DNA from: Granulosicoccus sp045110515
Lineage (GTDB): Bacteria > Pseudomonadota > Gammaproteobacteria > Granulosicoccales > Granulosicoccaceae
Length of the DNA: 64,000 nucleotides
Direction of reading: 5' to 3'
Assembly: GCA_045110515.1 (NCBI GenBank)
Contig: JBGCGD010000003.1
Coordinates: forward strand, 173,578-237,577
Shown here piece after piece: positions 51,662 through 59,072 of this stretch; position 1 is the first letter of the stretch; each line of letters starts with the position of its first letter. The notes under the pieces are model-generated. The model saw only the letters and a program-made list of their open reading frames with translations, was not told where the DNA came from and did no database searches. A program made the translations under genes and the position numbers.

Positions 51662-52747
51662 CTAATACCCCTTGGTTTTACTATCAGTTTTGAGGCTGTT
51701 AGGTACATGCTTTGGAGCAGGTCCGTGACTGCCCCGTTTGATGAATATGGGTGAAACAAGCTTTTGCTGAATTTGATCGGGCGTGTCCAACGTGTCCAGA
51801 ATTAAACCGGCTGTTTGTTGTGCAGTACTTCTTATAGATTGATCAAACGTCGTCAAACCCGGGTTTGAATAGTGCGCGGCCGGAATGTTGTCGTATCCAA
51901 TAACAGTAAGAGATTCTGGCACGCTGACACCCAATGACGCTGCGTGCTCGAGTACGCTCAAAGCAAGCTCGTCGGTAAGTGCAACTATGGCACTTGGTCG
52001 GTTTTCAGATTCAAGCATCGATCGTATAGCCTCGCCCCATGATGCGGTATCGAATCGTGGTACGTGACGTGTGGTAAGTGTGACATCTGGATCACCACAA
52101 TCCTTTATTGCCCCTATGAGCCCATCCTCTCGATATCGTCGAAAGGTCATTGACTCAGTGATTGACAACAGCCCGATCTTCTTATGCCCTAACTCTTGGT
52201 ATAACCACTGAAAGAGATCCGAAAAGGCTTGCTTACCGTCGGTATCAATCCAACTGTAATCACTGTGATCGAGTGTTCTACCGTGTGCTACGAACGGAAA
52301 TCCACGCTTAACTAGAAAATCTACACGCTCATCTTCTTCGGCAATACGAGTGAGCACCATCGCGTCAGCCCGACCAGCGTCGACAATGTGCTTGAGCACA
52401 GTGGCTTCTGACTGCGAGCTTGAAACAGTTGTCATGAAAAGATCTCTACCTTGCTCGGCCAAGCCTGCGCTCAAACCGGTGATGTATTCACCCAGGAATG
52501 GATCGAGAACCGCAGTTTCGCGAACAGGCAAGAGGAATCCGACAAAACCGCTGCGACCAGTTACCAGCATTTTGCCCGCTGAATTTGGCACGTAATCCGC
52601 TGCTGCTGCAGCGGCACACACACGAATTTTTGTTGCTTCTGCAACATCTGAATAGCCCGCTAAGGCTCGTGAGACTGTCGTAATAGATAAACCTAGCTCG
52701 GCAGCTATCGCCTTCAACGTGCCTTTTTTGGGTGCGCTTATTTCCAT
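51662..52747 (-). CDS. LacI-family transcriptional regulator
   Basis: The protein has 361 residues. The N-terminal HTH TLKAIAAELGLSITTVSRAL and hinge (AGKMLVTGRSGFVGFLLP) are followed by a periplasmic-binding-like ligand domain (TVIGYDNIPAAHYSNPGLTTF). It presumably represses the downstream ABC operon in response to its substrate. An operator-like palindrome lies at 52822-52837, 75 bp upstream of its start, implying autorepression. It is the first gene in this unit. Confidence 0.9.
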   Translation of the reverse strand: MEISAPKKGTLKAIAAELGLSITTVSRALAGYSDVAEATKIRVCAAAAAADYVPNSAGKMLVTGRSGFVGFLLPVRETAVLDPFLGEYITGLSAGLAEQGRDLFMTTVSSSQSEATVLKHIVDAGRADAMVLTRIAEEDERVDFLVKRGFPFVAHGRTLDHSDYSWIDTDGKQAFSDLFQWLYQELGHKKIGLLSITESMTFRRYREDGLIGAIKDCGDPDVTLTTRHVPRFDTASWGEAIRSMLESENRPSAIVALTDELALSVLEHAASLGVSVPESLTVIGYDNIPAAHYSNPGLTTFDQSIRSTAQQTAGLILDTLDTPDQIQQKLVSPIFIKRGSHGPAPKHVPNSLKTDSKTKGY

Positions 52748-53042
52748 GATTTCCCGTGGCGAGAAAATGAAAATAAGTGGCAGATAGCCTCATTTGTGAT
52801 ATTAAGTAACAAATCGACCTTTCCAAAACGTTTCGGATGGACGGTATCACATATGTTTTGCCGTGAAAATACTAATCACACTATATTTCTTTGAAACACC
52901 TCCTAAATAAATCACCTAAAAAGTCAGGGAGGTTGCCAGAGGCAGGACTGAAAAAGCCCAGCTTATCGGAGCGCGTGATGAACAGGGAGCAACGGTAAAT
53001 CTCGAGGCAGGCGGGTCAGCTTCGACTCATTCTTCAGGCTTG
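52748..53042. other. Intergenic region between the HDOD gene end and the LacI gene
   Basis: No supported ORF in 295 bases. It contains the LacI-type palindrome at 52822-52837 and the promoter of the lacI-like gene. No clear terminator of the HDOD gene was identified. Confidence 0.4.
52822..52837. promoter_or_regulatory. LacI/GalR-type operator-like palindrome
   Basis: TCCAAAACGTTTCGGA has a central CG and is palindromic except for one pair (7 of 8 pairs match), as expected for LacI/GalR-family sites. It lies 75 bp before the LacI-family start codon. No equally good copy was found before the binding-protein gene. Confidence 0.65.
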
Positions 53043-54251
53043 TTAGTAACTGAGTGCAGCGGCCACATCTCGAGCCACAAACTTCCATTCGTCCAACTTA
53101 TCACTCATGGCGATATCCTCTAGGAAATCATGATCCAGTTTGGATTCCACCACATCATTGGGCTCCTTCTCGACCGCCAAGTGGGCCAGATAGTTGCTGA
53201 TGTGGACCACCCCGACAATATCCAACTCATGTGAAAAAATCGCAGAAGGCGTGTCGTGAAATGTTACGGCTTCTACCACTGACGTGGGTACGCCCCATAA
53301 ATTCAGGAAATATCCGCCAATTTCGGAATGCGTACATCCAAGGATATCCCGCTCCGCTGCTGATGACACCCATGTGTTTGGAGCTCCGTCTCGGACTCCG
53401 ACCAGAGCCGCAACTACTTCAGGCCGTTCGATCGCAATAATTAACTTACCCACATCGTGCAACAGACCCGCTGTCATAGCAGCTGAAGAGCATTCGGATT
53501 CGGGGGTAATCTCTTTAGCTATCGACGAACATAGCTGACTATGTTGCTGAATAGCTGGAACATCGAAGTAATCCATCTTGGGAATATCTTTTGATTTTTC
53601 GAAAATCTGATCCGCTAACAAAAGGGATCGGATGACTTCAAGCCCCAAATGAGTAATCGCTTGACGAGCGGAAACAACAGGAACCTGCCTTCTGAAAAAA
53701 GAAGAATTGGCTAGCTGTAGAATTTTCGCTGTAAGCGCCAAATCCTCTTCAACGAGACTCGCAATATCATAAACCGAGCTATCCTTCGAATTGATACTCT
53801 CCAATAGCTTTCCCTGTACATTTGCACCAGCAGGCAATCTACCCGCAGCGCCAGCTAACTCTTGCACAATAGGGTTATCAAACGCTTCAATTAATCCTGT
53901 ATCACGCGAAATAACCGCATCAATTTCGTCAACTGCACACGGTTTGATTAAACATCGCTGAGCTACCTCAGTAAGCATAATGGTGTTTTTATCATCGGCA
54001 TAGCCAGTTAAGGCGATTCGTACAGCATTCGGATGTTTTTTCTTAGCGTGCCGTAGCACGTCCATGCCGCTTAGGCCAGGCATTCCTACATCAGAAACAA
54101 CAACGTCGTAGTTTGAGTCTGCCATCTTAGAGATAGCGGCATCACCACCACAGGCAAATGTCATATCCCAACGTCTACTAAATTTTCTAAGAGAAACTTC
54201 AAGACCACCTAGAACGGCAGGCTCATCATCGACAAATAGGATCTTTTTCAT
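53043..54251 (-). CDS. Response regulator with HDOD output domain
   Basis: The protein has 402 residues. The receiver domain has acidic residues in LFVDDEP, the phospho-Asp D54 in VVVSDVGMP, Thr in ALTGYAD and Lys in CLIKPC. The HDOD domain occupies about 140-330, with LTAKILQLANSSFF and LLHDVGKLIIAIE. HDOD domains are non-catalytic relatives of HD-GYP and often act as signalling scaffolds. Its ATG overlaps the stop of the histidine kinase by 4 bases: a direct kinase/regulator pair in the H-NOX operon. Confidence 0.9.
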   Translation of the reverse strand: MKKILFVDDEPAVLGGLEVSLRKFSRRWDMTFACGGDAAISKMADSNYDVVVSDVGMPGLSGMDVLRHAKKKHPNAVRIALTGYADDKNTIMLTEVAQRCLIKPCAVDEIDAVISRDTGLIEAFDNPIVQELAGAAGRLPAGANVQGKLLESINSKDSSVYDIASLVEEDLALTAKILQLANSSFFRRQVPVVSARQAITHLGLEVIRSLLLADQIFEKSKDIPKMDYFDVPAIQQHSQLCSSIAKEITPESECSSAAMTAGLLHDVGKLIIAIERPEVVAALVGVRDGAPNTWVSSAAERDILGCTHSEIGGYFLNLWGVPTSVVEAVTFHDTPSAIFSHELDIVGVVHISNYLAHLAVEKEPNDVVESKLDHDFLEDIAMSDKLDEWKFVARDVAAALSY

Positions 54252-55708
54252 GCTGCTAAGTCTCTGCCACCTTCTAACTGGGGCGATAGGCTTCCATTGT
54301 TGTTCGAAGCTATAGGTAGTTCAATAAAGAAGGTCGTACCATGCTTAGGAGATGTCTCAAAATACAGGCGACCGCCATGTTTCTCTACGATTATGTTGTG
54401 AGATATCGATAAGCCTTGACCCGTGCCTCGCCCCACTTCTTTGGTTGTGAAAAAGGGATCAAAAATACGATGTTGAATGTCCTTTGGGATACCAGTGCCA
54501 TTGTCAGCCACGCTGACGACAACACGCCCATTTTCCATTCTTGTAGACACTTTTATCGTGCCTCCCTCGATGTTGTTTTCGGCAATGGCGTGCGCTGCAT
54601 TGACGACCAAGTTCAAAAATACCTGATTTAAATCACCCAAATAGCAATCTATCAGTGGAATTTCTTGTAAATCGGTTTCTATTCTAGCTACGTACTTATA
54701 TTCGTTGCTAGCAACCGTAAGGACTGTGCCCAAAGCACGATTGATATCCGCGTTGTCTTTTTCTTTTCTATCCGGGTGAGTAAACTCATTCATAGCACTC
54801 ACAATTTCGGTTACACGCGCTATACCTTCTAACGCCCTATTGAGCGCCTTAGGCCCTCTTTCACATAAGTAGTCAAGATCTGCATCTTCAAGTTTTTCTT
54901 GGAACTCCATGACTTTCGGATGAGCCATCAAGCAATCTTGAGAAAGATAACTATTTAATGATTTGTTTAGGCTTTCAAGATCTGAAAAGGAATCATTCAA
55001 AAAACCAAGACTACATCCAATGTATTGCATCGGGGTGTTAATTTCGTGAGCAATCCCAGCCGCTAACTGACCAACAGATTCTAGTTTTTGCGCATGTCTC
55101 AGTTCAACTTCCACACGCTCTCGTTCCTTCATCTCACGTTCTAATACCGATTTAGATTCCAACAGTTCTTCCGCTTGACGCTCCAAAGCTTTGGTACGCC
55201 TTAGAACTCTCTCTTCTAGCTCTTTATTCAAGTGCGTAAGCTCATCTGAAAGACGCATACTGTCATCCAAAGAAACTTTCTGAGCCTGCACCAATATGAG
55301 AAAGTCAGACATTGGGCTATGCACAGGAAAATCATTCAGTGAAAATCCCAGACTATCCAATACGTCTACATCTGTTACCCAAGGCGATATCAGGAAAACA
55401 AAATGGGATTGGTTTTCGCTGACAACCAGCTGTCCGCGCAATACGAGATCGGAGTGTTTTTTCGAGGCAAGTAAGAAAAGTTTGTTCTTAAATTTGGCTA
55501 GGTCTGCAACACTTTTTACACCTGACGGGTGCTGAAACGTGAAGTGATCAAACAAGCTTTTATTATCTTCATGCACTTGCCCAATCTTTCTCGCTAGGGG
55601 CTCTCCAAAACTCAGAATACTACCTAAATCATCAATCACGATATGAAACGGAAAAGCTTGCGTCAATAGCTTTTCACTAAGTTCTGATGAATGGAATAAG
55701 CTCGTCAT
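54248..55708 (-). CDS. H-NOX-associated histidine kinase with HNOBA domain
   Basis: The protein has 486 residues, no transmembrane helix apparent. The N-terminal domain (FPFHIVIDDLGSILSFGEPL, LVLRGQLVVSENQSHFVFLI, LNDFPVHSPMSDFLIL) matches the heme-NO-binding-associated (HNOBA) domain. A coiled coil (about 155-205) leads to HisKA (GIAHEINTPMQYI, phospho-His) and HATPase (NLVVNAAHAIAEN, VADNGTGIPKDI, GRGTGQGLS). It probably changes autophosphorylation when the upstream H-NOX protein binds NO. The start is 6 bases after the H-NOX stop. Confidence 0.9.
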   Translation of the reverse strand: MTSLFHSSELSEKLLTQAFPFHIVIDDLGSILSFGEPLARKIGQVHEDNKSLFDHFTFQHPSGVKSVADLAKFKNKLFLLASKKHSDLVLRGQLVVSENQSHFVFLISPWVTDVDVLDSLGFSLNDFPVHSPMSDFLILVQAQKVSLDDSMRLSDELTHLNKELEERVLRRTKALERQAEELLESKSVLEREMKERERVEVELRHAQKLESVGQLAAGIAHEINTPMQYIGCSLGFLNDSFSDLESLNKSLNSYLSQDCLMAHPKVMEFQEKLEDADLDYLCERGPKALNRALEGIARVTEIVSAMNEFTHPDRKEKDNADINRALGTVLTVASNEYKYVARIETDLQEIPLIDCYLGDLNQVFLNLVVNAAHAIAENNIEGGTIKVSTRMENGRVVVSVADNGTGIPKDIQHRIFDPFFTTKEVGRGTGQGLSISHNIIVEKHGGRLYFETSPKHGTTFFIELPIASNNNGSLSPQLEGGRDLAA

Positions 55709-55714
55709 GAAGGA

Positions 55715-56272
55715 CTAAGCCGCCTTCTGCTGCTCGAAAGTGACTAAGAATTTTTCTATGGGAGATTCACAGGCAACCGTTTCCATATACTCAACTTCTA
55801 CGGGAGTGCCAAATCTCTTACCAAGCCCGCGTACTAATCCAACCAACATGGGGGCCAGACCAGCCCGCTCGCTCTGATATTCAACGACAAGCCGTCCACC
55901 GGACAGTTCTTCACAGGTAATTTGTGGAGGTCGAAGTTCTGGAAAACTTAAGCGAATTTGTGCATGAAGACTATCCATATTTTGTAAGAACTCAAATACA
56001 GAATCGCCGTAAAGAGACATCGTCTTACCGTAGCCCTCGTCAACAGTAAACTGGATCCAGTGCTCTCCAAATGCTACGAGTATTTGTTCAGCAGGCGTGT
56101 CAAGAACCTCACTTGCAGCACCGACCAAATCATAAGTGACCTGATCCGGATAAGGCTTCATCATGATGAAGGATTGGTCAACACCTGCCTTCTTCGCGAT
56201 TTCCTGCCACTTAGCATCACCAAAATTGGATTTGACTAATTGCTCAACCGCCTTATTTACAAGTCCATACAT
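55715..56272 (-). CDS. H-NOX heme sensor protein
   Basis: The protein has 185 residues, full length H-NOX. The starting segment MYGLVNKAVEQLV is typical. The heme iron ligand is H103 (SLHAQI), and the propionate-binding motif YxSxR is Y132-S134-R136 (EYQSER). The family senses NO (or O2 in some anaerobes) through ferrous heme. Its partner kinase with an HNOBA domain follows directly. NO sensing is inferred from the operon type. Confidence 0.93.
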   Translation of the reverse strand: MYGLVNKAVEQLVKSNFGDAKWQEIAKKAGVDQSFIMMKPYPDQVTYDLVGAASEVLDTPAEQILVAFGEHWIQFTVDEGYGKTMSLYGDSVFEFLQNMDSLHAQIRLSFPELRPPQITCEELSGGRLVVEYQSERAGLAPMLVGLVRGLGKRFGTPVEVEYMETVACESPIEKFLVTFEQQKAA

Positions 56273-56527
56273 ACGATATCTCTCTACTCACTACTACCTT
56301 CAATTGTTCGGCAGAAATGGTAAAGAAGTGAACAACGGCGTATGGATTCCGTCTATTGGTTATAGACTTCAGACCTATCAAAATGATAAGTACTTCATAT
56401 TTTGGCGAGAGCCTCACTTATGACAAACGAGCGTTCGGCTGGTACTTGGGGTTTTCAGTAATTAGCTTGGGAACTAGAAGCCAGAGTTTCAATGAACTCT
56501 GGCCGCTGGACTTAAGCTTGAAAGTAC

Positions 56528-57286
56528 TTAGGAAGAGCGCAATGGCGCTTCCAATTGCAGAACCAATGAGGCATCCAGATTGAGCGCAACCGCTAATTTA
56601 TCTAAATAGACCCGCTCTTCCGCATCATCCATATCGACAACCATGGCAGAAGCAATGTAAAGCTCTGCTGCAGTCTCAGGCGTATCTGCCAGAGCAGCAA
56701 TTCTGTTGACATCAACAGGCTTACTCATTTCTGCCAGCAAAAAGCGCGTAACGTCTTGCTCCAAACCCAGGTTATTAATTTGCTGAGTGATCATGTTCAT
56801 CTCTTCATCGTCGACATGCCCATCGGCTCGAGCCGCAGTGATCATGGCTTGCATTAACGCCTCACTGCGTTTTGCAGCCGCTTGGTCGGCCAAATCGTTA
56901 ATTGGAGTGCCAACGTCAAACTGATTAAGGTTCAGGGATGCCGGTTGAGCCGTCTGGTTGTTGATCTGGGCAGGCGCAGCGCTCGGGGGAGTTTGTTGGG
57001 ATTGCTGTGATTGCCAATCGGTATACGCTTTGTAGGCCAAACCGCCAATTGCTGCAGTGCCGCCTAGTTTCGCTGCCTTCCCCACAAATTTACGGGTGCC
57101 TTTGCTTCCAAACAACAGTGCTACCGCCCCAGCAGCCAAAGCGCCTGCGCCAGCTCCTTTGAGCATGGCGGTACGTTCGTCGCCTGCCGGTGGAATAATG
57201 TTTCTTTCCTCGGCCATCTGCATTCCGGCCGTTGTGGCGCGTTGAGACTTATCCAGCAAACCGTCTAGTATCGCTTTAGCATCCAT
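56528..57286 (-). CDS. DUF533 / TerB-like membrane protein (YebE-like)
   Basis: The protein has 252 residues. An N-terminal segment (MDAKAILDGLLDKSQRA) precedes a Gly/Ala-rich hydrophobic stretch (GAGAGALAAGAVALLFGS). The C-terminal half (QAMITAARADGHVDDEEMNM) is a TerB-like helical domain with the AARADG...DEE pattern. E. coli YebE is an inner-membrane member of unknown function. It is separated from PepSY by 348 bp containing two inverted repeats. Confidence 0.85.
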   Translation of the reverse strand: MDAKAILDGLLDKSQRATTAGMQMAEERNIIPPAGDERTAMLKGAGAGALAAGAVALLFGSKGTRKFVGKAAKLGGTAAIGGLAYKAYTDWQSQQSQQTPPSAAPAQINNQTAQPASLNLNQFDVGTPINDLADQAAAKRSEALMQAMITAARADGHVDDEEMNMITQQINNLGLEQDVTRFLLAEMSKPVDVNRIAALADTPETAAELYIASAMVVDMDDAEERVYLDKLAVALNLDASLVLQLEAPLRSS

Positions 57287-57634
57287 TGAGTAATCCTTAA
57301 GTTAAAAAAAGTTTTAGATACAACCTGTTAAGGTTGTGGCACACCCCAATATTTCAAGGAGTTAAACTCCTGAATAAGTGTGCATCAGGTAACAGGGTAT
57401 GAGTGCAATCCTTATAACGCAAGGCAATCTAACTTGTATGCTGAAAAATTGCACATTCTCTCTCCGACCCACTGCAGCCAAAGAGTACGGCGCATTCAAA
57501 AGGCCCGATAAACCATTTTTTATGGAATTGCCCCGAAACCTAAATCTGTCACTTTTCGGGGTGCATCAATGTGAGTGCACCCCCTGAGTGAACCGTTAAA
57601 TCAAATTTCTAGATCTTTCAAAACAGAATGAAAG
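57287..57634. other. Intergenic region with inverted repeats
   Basis: No supported gene; the 62-codon frame 57399-57587 lacks any motif. Three inverted repeats are visible: ACAACCT/AGGTTGT at 57320-57337, AGGAGTTAAACTCCT at 57357-57371, and GGGGTGCA/TGCACCCC at 57558-57583. None has a proper T run. The last may end the PepSY transcript, and the first two may be regulatory for DUF533. Confidence 0.4.
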
Positions 57635-57970
57635 TTAGTCGTCCTCGTCGTCCTCGTCGTCCTCGTCGTCCTCGTCGTCATCATCATCTTCATAGACTTC
57701 ACCGGAATCTGCATCAACATAAACCTCAAGTTCCTCGTCAAGGTCGTTCAGCACCAAAACTTCCCAAAGAACTTCTCCATGTTCACGCTCAAGTTCTGCG
57801 CTGACTGCGCTCCCACCAACATTCATCGACGCCAAATTCATGGCTTCCGTTTCATTGATACTGACTGAATCGGGATCAACTTGACTTTGATTCGCAGCCG
57901 CAACAGAAGAAAAGGTACTTAGTACCATTAATGCAATGGCAGTTTTTTTATAGTTAGCTGAACTCTTCAT
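57635..57970 (-). CDS. Exported PepSY-domain protein with poly-Asp/Glu tail
   Basis: The protein has 111 residues: a signal peptide (MKSSANYKKTAIALMVLSTF, cleavage near VAAAN), a short PepSY-like domain (HGEVLWEVLVLNDLDEELEV, VDADSGEVYED), and then a tail of about 18 residues of only Asp and Glu, coded by a 9-base tandem repeat (GTCGTCCTC on the plus strand, 57638-57682). It is periplasmic by prediction. The tail should bind cations. It is divergent from a PmrA/QseB-like regulator with box-like sites between. Confidence 0.8.
   Translation of the reverse strand: MKSSANYKKTAIALMVLSTFSSVAAANQSQVDPDSVSINETEAMNLASMNVGGSAVSAELEREHGEVLWEVLVLNDLDEELEVYVDADSGEVYEDDDDDEDDEDDEDDEDD
57638..57682. repeat. 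Nine-base tandem repeat coding for the acidic tail
   Basis: About four to five units of GTCGTCCTC (minus-strand GAGGACGAC, reading Glu-Asp-Asp) form the 3' end of the PepSY gene. In-frame copy-number change would change tail length. Confidence 0.85.
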
Positions 57971-58042
57971 ATTAATTTCCTAGTTGTTGGATTAAGTAAG
58001 CGCTACCAATGATTGCGCTTGATACAACTATCGGATCAAAAT

Positions 58043-58059
58043 CTTAAGAGAACCTTAAA
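58043..58059. promoter_or_regulatory. PmrA/QseB-box-like direct repeat, copy 1
   Basis: CTTAAG-AGAAC-CTTAAA: two hexamers with a 5-bp spacer, the layout described for PmrA boxes (YTTAAK-N5-YTTAAK). It lies 73-89 bp upstream of the PepSY start codon. Confidence 0.68.
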
Positions 58060-58135
58060 ATATCGCATTATCCCCATTGGACATTTGGTCGAAAAACTCA
58101 ATAACTGCTAAGAATTCCAGTGTCACACTGAATAT

Positions 58136-58152
58136 CTTAAGCTTGGCTTAAG
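58136..58152. promoter_or_regulatory. PmrA/QseB-box-like direct repeat, copy 2
   Basis: CTTAAG-CTTGG-CTTAAG: perfect hexamer repeats with a 5-bp spacer, the same layout as copy 1. It is about 249 bp before the response regulator start and 166 bp before the PepSY start. Confidence 0.7.
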
Positions 58153-58400
58153 GATAAATTTCGATAGTTAGTTGTCGGTAAACTAGTCACTTTTACCTAG
58201 ACAGGTGTGGGTGATCATTTTTGGGATAAACTCAACACTTCCAAACTACGCACCTATCGCTAACAACCACCTCACAACTAGTTTTAGAACTTAGGAAAGG
58301 ACCATCACTGCTGACGGAAAACTCCGCAAAATCGCAAGCTATAAACTACATCTCCAAGTAGCTATGGCAACTGATGTCTCATGACAAATAATTGTTCACT

Positions 58401-59072
58401 ATGATTTCTACTCTCATTGTTGAAGATGACTACTTAATAGGCCACGCTGTAGAGCAGTGGCTGAACAAAGATCAGCGAGTGGACTGGGCAAGATCCGTAG
58501 CAGATGCTAAATCAGCTTTACTCGATTCATCGTACGAAATCATTCTGTTAGATATCGGGCTACCTGACGGGAGTGGGTTCGATCTTTTGAGCTTTCTCAA
58601 ACGAAAGAAAATAACAGCAGGCGTGATCATTATGACGGCCTATGGGGATATCGACAGCCGCGTCAAAGGTTTAGATTTAGGAGCGGACGATTATTTAGTA
58701 AAACCCATAGACTTCAAAGAACTTGAGGCACGAATGCGAGCCGTTAAAAGGCGTAAAGATGGTCTTTTATCGACAGAAATAGAGCACGGTTCAATTCTAC
58801 TGGACCTTACCGGGATGACCGTATCCAAAAACGGTTTACCGGTGCACTTGTCCAAAATGGAAGTTTCTATCCTCACAATTCTCATGCAAGGGCAGAATCG
58901 CTATTACAGTAAATCAATGCTAGAGGAACGTCTGTACGATGCAAACGCTGAATTTGAAGGGAATGCCATCGAGGTACACATTTCTTCAATTAGGAAAAAA
59001 CTTGGAAAATCACTAATAAAGACAACCCGTGGTTTAGGCTACATCATCGAAAAATCAGTCAATGAAGAATAA
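58401..59072 (+). CDS. OmpR-family response regulator, PmrA/QseB-like
   Basis: About 223 residues from ATG 58401; an in-frame TTG at 58392 gives a slightly longer form. Receiver: VEDD acidic pair, phospho-Asp in ILLDIGLPDGSG, Lys in LVKPIDF. Winged helix: MLEERLYDANAEFEGNAIEV followed by HISSIRKKLG, the wording of the QseB/PmrA branch. Two boxes of the PmrA type lie upstream. The stop overlaps the kinase start by 11 bases. Confidence 0.9.
   Translation: MISTLIVEDDYLIGHAVEQWLNKDQRVDWARSVADAKSALLDSSYEIILLDIGLPDGSGFDLLSFLKRKKITAGVIIMTAYGDIDSRVKGLDLGADDYLVKPIDFKELEARMRAVKRRKDGLLSTEIEHGSILLDLTGMTVSKNGLPVHLSKMEVSILTILMQGQNRYYSKSMLEERLYDANAEFEGNAIEVHISSIRKKLGKSLIKTTRGLGYIIEKSVNEE

Larger units (their letters stand above)
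57971..58400. other. Divergent intergenic region of the PepSY gene and the two-component system
   Basis: The 430 bases separate the PepSY start (57970) from the regulator start (58401). Two PmrA-box-like direct repeats (separate entries) lie 70-185 bases upstream of PepSY. No ORF or hairpin of note elsewhere. Confidence 0.5.

Noticed and set aside
56376..56388. TATCA-AAA-TGATA palindrome upstream of H-NOX as an NO-responsive DNR/NsrR site
   Set aside because: Orientation and spacing do not match TTGAT-N4-ATCAA or the NsrR consensus.
57399..57587. 62-codon ORF between DUF533 and PepSY genes
   Set aside because: No signal, motif or RBS; overlaps an inverted repeat.
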